A program made the position numbers and the translations under genes. From Chloroflexota bacterium (GTDB taxonomy: Bacteria > Chloroflexota > Anaerolineae > Anaerolineales > Villigracilaceae): DNA of 6,417 bases. The notes under the pieces were generated by a model that did not search any database, was not told the origin of the DNA, and saw only the letters and a program-made list of their open reading frames with translations. The DNA lies in NCBI GenBank assembly GCA_021796155.1, contig JAJYOO010000146.1, forward strand, positions 1 through 6,417. The letters run 5' to 3'. This document shows, piece by piece, positions 1 through 6,417 of this stretch (position 1 is its first letter; every line of letters begins with the position of its first letter).

Positions 1-1815
1 CTTGTAACCTTCATCCACAAACCACTTGCGTTCCATGCCGGTGAAGATTGGTCCGAACATTTTCTTGAGCGGATCGATCTGCTTTTCTTTGAGCGGCTCG
101 CGTCCGTAGAGAAGCCAGGAGATCAGGATGGCAAGCAATGCCAGCGCGGTGGAGATCAACGCAACGCTCCACACGAACTCGCTGGGCTTGATGAATTCGA
201 CGGTGTGTTCAAGCCATTTGGTCAACGTTTCCACGCCGGGGAAGTTCAACGCTCCGCCCAGGACGGAAAGCGTGGCGAGCGCGATCAGCGGGATGGTGAT
301 TACCTTCGGGCTTTCCTCCGCTTTCGCGGCGGCCTCATGGCGCGGCTTGCCAAAGAACACCATGAAGATCTGACGACCCATATAGAAAGCGGTAAAGAAG
401 GCGGCAATTGCCAGCAGCCAGTAAACGGCAGTAAACCCGAGTTGCTGCGCATTGGCGAGAATTTCATCCTTCGACCAGAAACCCGCAAATGGGAATACGC
501 CTCCCAATGCCAGCGCGCCGATCAAATAAACCCAAAACGTGATCGGCATGGTCTTGCGAAGCCCGCCCATGTTACGCATGTCACCGGGATCAAACACTTC
601 GACTTCCGCTTCGCCTTTGCTCAGCGTCCGCTCAGCGCGATTTTCTTCGTGACCTTTACCATGTTCCGCATGATGAGCAAGGTGATGATGTCCGCGTTCC
701 ATGCCGAGGATGACGGAACCGGCTGAGAGGAAGAGCAAGCCTTTGAAGAAAGCATGTGTGATGAGATGGAACATCCCCGCCGCGAACGCGCCCATGCCAA
801 CAGCCGCGACCATAAAACCCAATTGGCTGATCGTTGAATAGGCCAGAACTTTTTTGATGTCATATTGGCCAGTCGCAATCGTCGCAGCGAAGAGAGCGGT
901 CAATGCGCCGACCATCGCTACGATGTATTGCGCGGCAGGAACCGTCACGTACAACGCGGCAGATCGCGTGATGAGATACACACCCGCGGTCACCATCGTC
1001 GCAGCATGAATCAACGCCGAAACCGGGGTCGGGCCGGCCATCGCGTCGGGCAGCCAGACAAAGAGCGGAATCTGCGCCGATTTGCCGGTCACACCCAAAA
1101 GCAGGAAGAGCGTAATGGCCGTGATCAAACCAGGATTCGCCGCGGCAATCGCAGGCGCTTGTTGGAAAACCTGATCAAATTGCAAGCTGTGAAATGCCCA
1201 GAACATCAGGAACGAGGCGATTAAAAATCCAAAGTCGCCGATGCGGTTGGCGATCATTGCTTTCTTGGCCGCCTCTGAATTGGCCCACGATGGACGCGCC
1301 AGTGTGTCCATCTCGTACCAGAAACCGATCAACAGGAAGGAGCAAAGTCCCACGCCTTCCCAGCCGACGAACAACATCAGGTACGAGTCGCCGCCCACGA
1401 GGATCATCATGGCAGCGATGAACAGGTTGAGGAAAACAAAGAAACGGCGGAACCGCTTGAGATCCGATTTGAAGCGCACATCCTCGTGCATGTATCCGAT
1501 GGCGTAGATGTGAATCAGCGTCCCAACGCCAGAGACAACCAGCATCATCGTTGTGGACAATGTATCAACGCGGAAGGTCCAATCGAGTTGCAGAGTCCCG
1601 ATATGAATCCACTCGCCAATCGTCCAGCGGAAAGCTTCGGGATGTTGCGTCAGTGAATAAGCCAACAAAACCGAGACAACAAATGCAAGCCCGGACGCAA
1701 GGCTGGCGATCGTGCCAATAACTTTTTCACTGAACCGGCCGCCAAAAATCATATTGACCAGCAAACCAATGACTGGGAAAAAGACAATCCAGGGAGCGAG
1801 ATAAAAGAACGTCAT
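1..1815 (-). CDS. nuoL: NADH-quinone oxidoreductase subunit L (NuoL), 3' end cut by window edge
   Basis: Antiporter-like subunit at the far end of the complex I membrane arm, thought to carry one proton channel. The reading frame is open for 605 codons from ATG at 1815 to base 1 with no stop, so only a short C-terminal piece is missing. Family landmarks are visible: GWEGVGLCSFLLIGFWY with E153, VTGKSAQIPL with K245, DAMAGPTPVSALIHAATM with H270, and GFWSKDEIL with K449. By alignment from memory these match E. coli E144, K229, H254 and K399, the charged residues of the proton path. Many hydrophobic helices alternate with short loops. A hydrophilic loop of about 36 residues (376-411) is extra compared with E. 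coli and begins with a histidine cluster. The start lies 2 nt after the nuoK stop, with AAGGGA 5 nt upstream. Family identity is certain. Confidence 0.97.
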   Translation of the reverse strand, partial: MTFFYLAPWIVFFPVIGLLVNMIFGGRFSEKVIGTIASLASGLAFVVSVLLAYSLTQHPEAFRWTIGEWIHIGTLQLDWTFRVDTLSTTMMLVVSGVGTLIHIYAIGYMHEDVRFKSDLKRFRRFFVFLNLFIAAMMILVGGDSYLMLFVGWEGVGLCSFLLIGFWYEMDTLARPSWANSEAAKKAMIANRIGDFGFLIASFLMFWAFHSLQFDQVFQQAPAIAAANPGLITAITLFLLLGVTGKSAQIPLFVWLPDAMAGPTPVSALIHAATMVTAGVYLITRSAALYVTVPAAQYIVAMVGALTALFAATIATGQYDIKKVLAYSTISQLGFMVAAVGMGAFAAGMFHLITHAFFKGLLFLSAGSVILGMERGHHHLAHHAEHGKGHEENRAERTLSKGEAEVEVFDPGDMRNMGGLRKTMPITFWVYLIGALALGGVFPFAGFWSKDEILANAQQLGFTAVYWLLAIAAFFTAFYMGRQIFMVFFGKPRHEAAAKAEESPKVITIPLIALATLSVLGGALNFPGVETLTKWLEHTVEFIKPSEFVWSVALISTALALLAILISWLLYGREPLKEKQIDPLKKMFGPIFTGMERKWFVDEGYK

Positions 1816-1817
1816 GG

Positions 1818-2120
1818 TTATCCCTTGAGGCTGTTCATTTCGTCAATGTTGATGCTGTGCTTCGTGCGGAAGATCGCCACGATCAGAGCCAAGCCGACCG
1901 CCACTTCCGCCGCCGCGACCGTCATCACAAAGAAAACAAAAATTTGGCCTTCGAGAATTTGATAAACGCGCGTGAAGGCCACCATCGCAAGGTTCGCCGC
2001 ATTCAACATCAATTCAATGGACATAAAAATGATCAGCGGGTTGCGGCGAATCAATACGCCCAGCGCGCCGATGGTAAATAAAATTGCAGAGAGCGCAACG
2101 TAGTATTCAACTGGAACCAT
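1818..2120 (-). CDS. nuoK: NADH-quinone oxidoreductase subunit K (NuoK)
   Basis: Small integral-membrane subunit of complex I, homologous to MrpC and mitochondrial ND4L. It contributes to proton translocation between NuoJ and NuoN. The protein has 100 residues, the same as E. coli NuoK, and shows three hydrophobic segments (about 5-24, 29-50 and 60-85). The two buried glutamates known to be important in the family are present at exactly the expected positions, E36 in [13 protein letters not shown] and E72 in [13 protein letters not shown]. The short polar tail [16 protein letters not shown] is typical. The ATG directly follows the nuoJ stop with no spacer, and an AAGGAG ribosome site lies 8 nt upstream. 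The gene ends 2 nt before nuoL. Nothing is unusual. Confidence 0.98.
   Translation of the reverse strand: MVPVEYYVALSAILFTIGALGVLIRRNPLIIFMSIELMLNAANLAMVAFTRVYQILEGQIFVFFVMTVAAAEVAVGLALIVAIFRTKHSINIDEMNSLKG
1821..1826 (-). promoter_or_regulatory. Shine-Dalgarno site for nuoL
   Basis: AAGGGA on the minus strand lies 5 nt before the nuoL ATG. It is inside the last codons of nuoK, so translation of the two genes is probably coupled. It supports the ATG at 1815 as the nuoL start. Confidence 0.6.
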
Positions 2121-2633
2121 CTACTGCTCTCCTTTCTTCTTGATCGTCAATACGATGGCACCAACCATGGCTACCAGCAATAAAACAGACGTGACTTCAA
2201 ACGGCAGCAGATATTGATTGAATAATGCCTGTCCGATTGCTTGAGGACTTCCAAAAGTCTGAACCGGCTGAGGGATCGTCCCGCTCGTCACATTGCGGAA
2301 GAAAAGCAGATAAGCTGCCTCACCTGCCAAAATCAAAGCGAGAACGAATGCCAGCGGTCTCTGCCACGGAAGCGCCTTCGATGTTGGCAATGTTTCCGTT
2401 CCCAGAAGCATGATGACGAACAGGAACAGCACCATGATGGCGCCCGCGTACACGCTGACCTGAGTCAGCGCAATGAACGGCGCATTCAACAGAATATAGA
2501 AGATTGCCACCGTTCCAAAATTCAAAACGAGGAACAATGCCGAATACACCGCGTTGCGGCTGAGCAACATACCTAACGCAGCTGCGATGGCAATCAGAGC
2601 AAGAACAGCAAAGGTTATCAGATCAGATGTCAT
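2121..2633 (-). CDS. nuoJ: NADH-quinone oxidoreductase subunit J (NuoJ)
   Basis: Integral-membrane subunit of complex I, equivalent to mitochondrial ND6, placed next to NuoH, NuoA and NuoK in the proton-pumping arm. It is 170 residues long, close to E. coli NuoJ (184). About five hydrophobic helices are visible. The diagnostic helix 3 signature TQVSVYAGAIMVLFLFVIML covers residues 57-76, including the conserved Tyr62 and Gly64 region known as the flexible pi-bulge helix. The C-terminal block IGQALFNQYLLPFEVTSVLL, followed by LVAMVGAIVL, is also typical, and the protein ends in a charged KKKGEQ. The ATG is 2 nt after the nuoI stop, with a weak AGGAT ribosome site inside the nuoI end. The TAG stop abuts the nuoK ATG, so translation is likely coupled. 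Confidence 0.97.
   Translation of the reverse strand: MTSDLITFAVLALIAIAAALGMLLSRNAVYSALFLVLNFGTVAIFYILLNAPFIALTQVSVYAGAIMVLFLFVIMLLGTETLPTSKALPWQRPLAFVLALILAGEAAYLLFFRNVTSGTIPQPVQTFGSPQAIGQALFNQYLLPFEVTSVLLLVAMVGAIVLTIKKKGEQ
2129..2134 (-). promoter_or_regulatory. Strong Shine-Dalgarno site for nuoK
   Basis: AAGGAG on the minus strand, 8 nt before the nuoK ATG and inside the 3' end of nuoJ. It is the best ribosome site in the window and fixes the nuoK start. Confidence 0.75.
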
Positions 2634-2635
2634 GA

Positions 2636-3139
2636 TTAATCCTGCGGGTCCTTCATATCCGGCACGGACCGCGTGAACACGCCCGATGGAGTCTTCTGCG
2701 GTGTGGTTTGCATATTCGCGGGAGCGGGTTCGAGCAGCATGTTCTTATCGTAAATCGCATCACGACGATCCGTGAAGCTCAACTCGTAATTATCACCAAG
2801 CACGATAGCTTCTGTTGGGCAGGCGTCTTCGCAAAAACCGCAGTAGATGCAGCGCAGCATGTTGATCTCATACGTGGACGCGTAACGTTCGCCGGGTGAG
2901 AAGCGTTTCTCATCTGTATTTTCCGAGGCTTCGACAAAGATTGCGTCCGCAGGACAAGCCGCGGCGCACAACGCGCATCCGATGCACTTTTCGAGTCCGT
3001 TGTCGTAGCGCTTCAACACGTGACGACCGCGGAAGCGCGGGCGAACAGGCCGCTTCTCTTCCGGATATTGAACGGTCACCGGCCGCTCAAACATGGATTT
3101 GAGCGTCGTGCCGAGACCACGCGTCAATTCTCTAAGCAT
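2636..3139 (-). CDS. nuoI: NADH-quinone oxidoreductase subunit I (NuoI), 2x[4Fe-4S] ferredoxin-like
   Basis: Peripheral-arm subunit that carries clusters N6a and N6b, passing electrons from NuoG toward N2 and quinone. The 167-residue protein has an N-terminal amphipathic region without a full membrane helix, then [19 protein letters not shown], a conserved NuoI lead-in. Two ferredoxin motifs follow: [12 protein letters not shown] (C52, C55, C58, C62) and [12 protein letters not shown] (C97, C100, C103, C107). All eight ligands are intact. A Pro/Thr-rich tail of about 30 residues, starting near [10 protein letters not shown], has no motif I recognise and probably differs between species. The ATG lies inside the end of nuoH (8-nt overlap) with a purine-rich AAGGAAGGTGG just upstream. 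The gene ends 2 nt before nuoJ. Confidence 0.97.
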   Translation of the reverse strand: MLRELTRGLGTTLKSMFERPVTVQYPEEKRPVRPRFRGRHVLKRYDNGLEKCIGCALCAAACPADAIFVEASENTDEKRFSPGERYASTYEINMLRCIYCGFCEDACPTEAIVLGDNYELSFTDRRDAIYDKNMLLEPAPANMQTTPQKTPSGVFTRSVPDMKDPQD

Positions 3140-4271
3140 GAGCCACCTTCCTTCTCAGCATTAAGTTCACCATTAAAGCTGCAAACAAACCGGCAATGAT
3201 GGATAATACTGGGATCATCCAAATGTAGATCGCGCCGAATTGGTTCGCGAGCAAAATGCCCAGCGCGGTGATGAAGACCAACGCCAACGACAGCGGCAGC
3301 AAAACTTTCCAGCCAAACGCCATCAATCGATCATAGCGAATGCGCGGCCAGGTTGCGCGCACCCAGATCATGAAGAACAACAATACAACGACTTTCAACA
3401 GAAGATAGATTGGGCCAAGCCACCAGTGCTGATCCACACTGAACCATGTATTCTGCAAGAACCAAAATTCGCGGAAACCACCGAAGTACAGCGTGGCCGC
3501 GATCATGCTGATAACGATCATCTTTTCATATTCAGCCATAAAGAATAATGCAAACTTCATACCGGAATATTCGGAGTGATAACCCGCCGCCAGTTCCTGT
3601 TCCGCTTCGGGCATGTCGAACGGTGCGCGGTTGACCTCTGCCAGAGTCGTGACCATAAAGACCAATGCGCCAACCGGCTGGACGAGCGCGAACCAAACCG
3701 TCTTCTGCGCCTCGACAATATCAAATAAGCTCATCGAATTGCCAAGCAAAATTGCGATGACAAAACAAAGTCCGAGCGAAAGCTCATACGAAATCATCTG
3801 CGCTGAAGAACGCAAACCGCCCAATATGGCATATTTGTTATTCGACGCCCAGCCTGCCAGCACAATCCCATAAACCGCAATCGAGGCGATGGCCGTCAGA
3901 TAAAGCACACCGACATTGATGTCGGCAACATATAATGTAATCGGACCGTTCACGAATGGCAACATAAACTGCGTCCCAAGCGGAATGACCGCCGCGAGGA
4001 TCATGGCAGGCACAACCGTCATGATCGGTGCAAGGACAAACAAAACTTTATCCGCACCGGCTGGTGTGAACTCTTCCTTGAAGATCAACTTGACCGCGTC
4101 CGCAACCGGCTGGAGGAAGCCCTGCGGTCCCGCGCGATTCGGGCCGATGCGCGTTTGTATACGAGCCAGTGCGCGGCGCTCATACAGAGTCAGATAAGCA
4201 AAGCCGGTGAGGACGGCAAATATCAGGATAAACCCTTTGATGATAAATTCAATCCATAACGCAAGATCCAT
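3132..4271 (-). CDS. nuoH: NADH-quinone oxidoreductase subunit H (NuoH)
   Basis: Membrane subunit (mitochondrial ND1) that forms the quinone-binding cavity with NuoB and NuoD and links the peripheral arm to the proton pumps. It has 379 residues, somewhat longer than E. coli NuoH (325), and about eight to nine hydrophobic helices. Two classic signatures are present. The first is [20 protein letters not shown] at residues 30-49. The second is [16 protein letters not shown] from E212, followed by [20 protein letters not shown], the acidic loop lining the quinone site. A further helix pair near the C-terminus ([18 protein letters not shown] and [19 protein letters not shown]) accounts for the extra length. 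The ATG is 2 nt after the nuoG stop, with GAGG 5 nt upstream inside the nuoG end. The stop overlaps nuoI by 8 nt. Confidence 0.98.
   Translation of the reverse strand: MDLALWIEFIIKGFILIFAVLTGFAYLTLYERRALARIQTRIGPNRAGPQGFLQPVADAVKLIFKEEFTPAGADKVLFVLAPIMTVVPAMILAAVIPLGTQFMLPFVNGPITLYVADINVGVLYLTAIASIAVYGIVLAGWASNNKYAILGGLRSSAQMISYELSLGLCFVIAILLGNSMSLFDIVEAQKTVWFALVQPVGALVFMVTTLAEVNRAPFDMPEAEQELAAGYHSEYSGMKFALFFMAEYEKMIVISMIAATLYFGGFREFWFLQNTWFSVDQHWWLGPIYLLLKVVVLLFFMIWVRATWPRIRYDRLMAFGWKVLLPLSLALVFITALGILLANQFGAIYIWMIPVLSIIAGLFAALMVNLMLRRKVAHA
3143..3153 (-). promoter_or_regulatory. Shine-Dalgarno region for nuoI
   Basis: AAGGAAGGTGG on the minus strand, ending 3 nt before the nuoI ATG and lying inside the last codons of nuoH. 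Its AAGG core at 3146-3149 sits 6 nt from the ATG. It supports a start that overlaps the nuoH stop by 8 nt. Confidence 0.65.
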
Positions 4272-4273
4272 CG

Positions 4274-6355
4274 TTACCTCACTGCAACTTTTTTGGCGAT
4301 TTTCAAGCTGGCTTCGGTCGGCTCAGAAATGGGAAGCCCCATCGAGCGCGGCACCAACACAACGCCGGTCGAGATCGTATCGTCAATCTTCACAACCACA
4401 TCTTCGCTGACGCCATCCAGACTCAATTTCACGAGCTCACCTGCTTCCACACCGAATTGTTCTGCAACCGATGGATGCAATGCAACAAACGCCTCGCCGA
4501 TCCTTTGAGTCAATAATGGAGCGGACTCAACCGTCACGCCGCGATCATAAAGTTTGGTGACAGGCACTGCCAATAATTTCTTTTCCTTCGGACGAAGTTC
4601 TTCCACTTTCTGGACCCGCGGCAGTGTGAACTTTTCCGAACGGTCCGCGGCGCTCGACAATTGCACACCCAAACCGTTTTTGTTCTCGTAAGTCGTGCCG
4701 CCGTAATATAAATCGCTGCGCCCGACAATCGGCCACTGCGGTTTGACTTCTGAAAGCTTCGCGTAATTCAAACCGGCAAAGGACTTAATATCTTCAGACA
4801 TAATGTCGAACACGACCGAAGCCGATGTGCCTTCGAGAATGACGCCCGCTTCTTTCGCGACTTGAGATGTGATCGCAAAATCTGGCTTGGTTCCATCCAA
4901 CGCGGGGATGGCAGGATAGAAGCGCTGAACACGTCGTTCACCAGAAGTAAACGTTCCTTCGCGTTCAGTGTATGCCTGTGCTGGCAGGACAACATCCGCC
5001 AGCTTTGCAGTTTCGGTCTCGAATAAATCCTGCACGATGACAAATTCCGCGCCATTAAGAGCCTTGGCTAACGCAGGATCATCACCAGCCGGGTCCGCAC
5101 CAACGACATAAACCGTCTTGCCTTTGAGTGCTCCTGCAAGATTCTCTTCAGGGCGGAAGCCAATTTCCCAGGCGCCTTGGTCATTTGCGCGTTGCCAAAC
5201 GCCGATCAAACCATTATTCGGTTTGCCGACATGCTCTGTATCATTCAAAACGCGCGCACACGCGGTGGCGAGAGCCGTTGAACCATCGAGGCCGAGACCA
5301 TCGCTTCCAAACAAGATCACAGCATTTTCGGCTTTGACAAATGCATCGCCGATCTTGCCTTTCTTTGTCAGATCATGAACAGTCTTGACTTCGTCGCCGT
5401 AAGAATATCGGATAACGAAAGAAGCATAACGATCAAGCTTGGTTTCGCGCGGGTTGGCAACGATCAACGTCGCACCGCGTTTGGCTGCCTGTTTGACTCG
5501 CAAATACCACACAGGTGCTTCTTCATATAAATCGGAAGCAACGACAACAATGGTTGAACCTACGCCCATCGCGCTGAAGTTCGTCCCTTGACCAACGCCG
5601 ACCAGCGAGACTACGTCACCGCCGCCCATGTGGGTGTATAAAACCGCCTTACCTTCCATATGGTCGGCCAACGATTTCAGGTTGAACAAATCCTCGTTCG
5701 ATAAACGCCCGGAAGCCAACACGACCAAATCTTTTTTGGCCTTGGCAATTGCTTCACCTGCGGCCCGTGTTGCTGCGTCCCATGATGCCTTTTGTAGGAG
5801 CGACTGGCCAGTCGCCCCTACCTTTTTATGAACGAGCGGCTTGTTCAAACGCTTTTCGCTTTCCACATAGTGATAAGCAAAGCGGCCTTTGTCGCACATC
5901 CAAATTTCATTAACTTCTTCATTTTGCCGTGGCATCACGCGCTTGATGACAATCTTGCCATCGCTCATCGCCTCGCGGCGCGTGTTGAACGTGATGTTGC
6001 AACCTACCGGGCACTGCGAACAGATTGAAGCGGATGAACTTAATTCCCACGGACGCGCGCCGAAGCGGAAGTCCGCAGTGGTCAACGCGCCGACGGGACA
6101 AATGTCGGTGGTGTTGCCTGAGAAAACGGAATCAAATCCCGGGTCCGATAAAGATGCGATTTGCGTCGAGCGTCCGCGTTGGACAAAGCCGAGCACAGCG
6201 TCGCCCGCGACCTCATCCTGAAAACGGATGCAGCGCGCACATTGGATGCAACGTTCCTGATCGAGAAAGATCAAATCGCCGAGCGGAACCATTTTGGCGA
6301 GATGCATTTTCTCGTCGTATATGAAACGGCTCACAATTGATGGAAAGCAAGTCAC
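4274..6355 (-). CDS. nuoG: NADH-quinone oxidoreductase subunit G (NuoG), lacking its N-terminal ferredoxin domain
   Basis: Large iron-sulfur subunit of the NADH-oxidising arm. Genuine NuoG sequence begins at about S9-R10-F11 (near 6331). Residues 1-8 (MTCFPSIV, from a GTG at 6355) are an antisense reading of displaced sequence, and the frame stays open to the window edge, so no true start exists here. CIQCARC with CP (C36, C39, C42, C86) supplies the N4 [4Fe-4S] ligands. C112, C115, C119 and C154 form an extra N7-type quartet. A molybdopterin-oxidoreductase-like domain follows from about residue 160, with landmarks VIVVANPRE-like LIVANPRETKLD and LADVVLPAQAYTEREGTF. A C-terminal beta-barrel-like domain (about 595-690) holds VALHPSVAEQFGVEAGELVKL. 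The plant-type [2Fe-2S] (N1b) and His/Cys (N5) ligand regions, about 100 residues or more, are missing. Residues 179-188 come from an inserted palindrome. The stop lies 2 nt before nuoH. Confidence 0.93.
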   Translation of the reverse strand: MTCFPSIVSRFIYDEKMHLAKMVPLGDLIFLDQERCIQCARCIRFQDEVAGDAVLGFVQRGRSTQIASLSDPGFDSVFSGNTTDICPVGALTTADFRFGARPWELSSSASICSQCPVGCNITFNTRREAMSDGKIVIKRVMPRQNEEVNEIWMCDKGRFAYHYVESEKRLNKPLVHKKVGATGQSLLQKASWDAATRAAGEAIAKAKKDLVVLASGRLSNEDLFNLKSLADHMEGKAVLYTHMGGGDVVSLVGVGQGTNFSAMGVGSTIVVVASDLYEEAPVWYLRVKQAAKRGATLIVANPRETKLDRYASFVIRYSYGDEVKTVHDLTKKGKIGDAFVKAENAVILFGSDGLGLDGSTALATACARVLNDTEHVGKPNNGLIGVWQRANDQGAWEIGFRPEENLAGALKGKTVYVVGADPAGDDPALAKALNGAEFVIVQDLFETETAKLADVVLPAQAYTEREGTFTSGERRVQRFYPAIPALDGTKPDFAITSQVAKEAGVILEGTSASVVFDIMSEDIKSFAGLNYAKLSEVKPQWPIVGRSDLYYGGTTYENKNGLGVQLSSAADRSEKFTLPRVQKVEELRPKEKKLLAVPVTKLYDRGVTVESAPLLTQRIGEAFVALHPSVAEQFGVEAGELVKLSLDGVSEDVVVKIDDTISTGVVLVPRSMGLPISEPTEASLKIAKKVAVR
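4277..4280 (-). promoter_or_regulatory. Shine-Dalgarno site for nuoH
   Basis: GAGG on the minus strand, 5 nt before the nuoH ATG and overlapping the final sense codons of nuoG. It is short but well placed, and suggests nuoG-nuoH translational coupling. Confidence 0.5.
5794..5821. repeat. 28-bp near-perfect palindrome inserted in frame within nuoG
   Basis: The 28 bases are self-complementary around the centre GG|CC at 5807/5808. Thirteen of the 14 base pairs match. The exception is 5799/5816, which becomes a G-U wobble in the nuoG mRNA. On the minus strand it reads GTAGGGGCGACTGG and then its inverse, encoding VGATGQSLL plus part of Q. It is flanked by the direct repeat CCTTTT (5788-5793 and 5821-5826). 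It lies between the conserved blocks EKRLNKPLVHK and ASWDAA, where NuoG proteins normally have a short variable linker. It resembles the REP-like palindromes that I recall as abundant in Anaerolineae genomes, but the copy number elsewhere cannot be seen here. Confidence 0.75.
6321..6335. other. Inversion junction within nuoG
   Basis: To the left, the minus strand codes for NuoG from SRFIYDEKMHLAK onward. To the right, the plus strand codes for the NuoG N-terminus (LTIDGKQVTVPDG). The two halves of one protein therefore point away from this short segment in opposite directions. The exact breakpoint cannot be fixed because the native sequences of both sides are not in the window. It lies between the codons for RF (6323-6328, minus) and the codons for LTI (6330-6338, plus). 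The window ends about 85 bases later. The pattern fits a chimeric fold-back from amplification or assembly, or a real short inversion. Confidence 0.8.
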
Positions 6356-6417
6356 CGTTCCAGATGGAATGTTGGTGGTGGATGCTGCAAAGGAAGCAGG
6401 AATTGATATTCCGGTCT
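6321..6417 (+). CDS. nuoG: Inverted 5' fragment of nuoG (N-terminal [2Fe-2S] domain start), cut by window edge
   Basis: From the in-frame ATG at 6321 the plus strand reads MKRLTIDGKQVTVPDG and then MLVVDAAKEAGIDIPV, 32 complete codons up to the window edge. This is the start of the plant-type ferredoxin fold of NuoG: the first beta hairpin (LTIDGKQVTVP) and the helix (VVDAAKEAGIDIP) that precede the FCYHP...C cluster loop of N1b. The piece is what the minus-strand nuoG lacks. Convincing homology begins near 6330. The bases 6321-6329 also code for RF-I of the minus-strand gene, so the ATG at 6321 may be accidental and the native start codon may have been lost at the junction. No ribosome site is visible upstream. 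It is too short to include any cluster ligand. Confidence 0.8.
   Translation, partial: MKRLTIDGKQVTVPDGMLVVDAAKEAGIDIPV

Noticed and set aside
867..876. GGCCAGTCGC in nuoL matches half of the nuoG palindrome
   Set aside because: The match is only about 10 bases, has no inverted partner, and encodes the conserved TGQYDIKKVLAYSTISQLG block of NuoL. It is chance similarity, not a second repeat copy.
128..1507. Several plus-strand open frames of 75-173 codons opposite nuoL
   Set aside because: They are antisense shadows of a strongly conserved gene. They have no recognisable domains, are rich in Arg/Ser/Pro as expected from the complementary strand, and lack ribosome sites.
3132..3139. 8-nt overlap of nuoH and nuoI as a possible frameshift or sequencing error
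   Set aside because: Both proteins have normal ends, and short start/stop overlaps are ordinary in compact operons.
1857..6324. Plus-strand frames opposite nuoK, nuoJ, nuoI, nuoH and nuoG, and short minus-strand alternative frames inside nuoG (4534-5055, 5919-6101)
   Set aside because: All lie wholly within genes whose frame is fixed by family motifs, and none shows protein-like composition or a start context.
6356..6417. Right-end plus-strand sequence as the start of a new, divergently transcribed ferredoxin gene
   Set aside because: It matches exactly the NuoG N-terminal segment that the adjacent minus-strand gene is missing, and no promoter or ribosome site lies between them, so a displaced nuoG piece is the simpler reading.

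Overview
The window is a nearly gap-free block of respiratory complex I (NADH:quinone oxidoreductase, NDH-1) genes on the minus strand. In transcription order, from high to low coordinates, they are nuoG, nuoH, nuoI, nuoJ, nuoK and nuoL. nuoL runs off the left edge. Junctions are 0-2 nt gaps or an 8-nt overlap, so this is the distal half of a classical nuo operon. No promoter, terminator, RNA gene, CRISPR array or insertion sequence is visible, and there is no non-coding stretch longer than a few bases.

The protein sequences (for example the NuoG start SRFIYDEKMHLAK, the His-rich NuoL loop, and NuoG with an extra Cys quartet) and the GTAGGRGCGACTGG-type palindrome resemble Anaerolineae (phylum Chloroflexota). 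This assignment is from memory and is moderate in confidence. Base composition is about 50% GC and looks even across the window.

NuoG and NuoI carry iron-sulfur clusters of the peripheral arm that relay electrons toward quinone. NuoH forms the quinone cavity and joins the arm to the membrane. NuoJ, NuoK and NuoL are membrane subunits of the proton-translocating arm, and the carboxylate and lysine residues known to matter are present in NuoH, NuoK and NuoL.

Two things are not ordinary. First, the right end breaks inside nuoG. The minus-strand gene lacks its N-terminal ferredoxin-like region, and the last ~88 bases encode exactly that missing N-terminus on the opposite strand. This is an inversion junction at about 6321-6335. 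A chimeric read, amplification or assembly artefact at a contig end is the likeliest cause; a real inversion that breaks nuoG is the alternative. Second, a 28-bp near-perfect palindrome sits in frame inside nuoG (5794-5821) and adds about 11 codons. It is flanked by a 6-bp direct repeat and looks like a dispersed palindromic repeat that inserted into a coding gene without breaking it. I see no new gene system beyond these.
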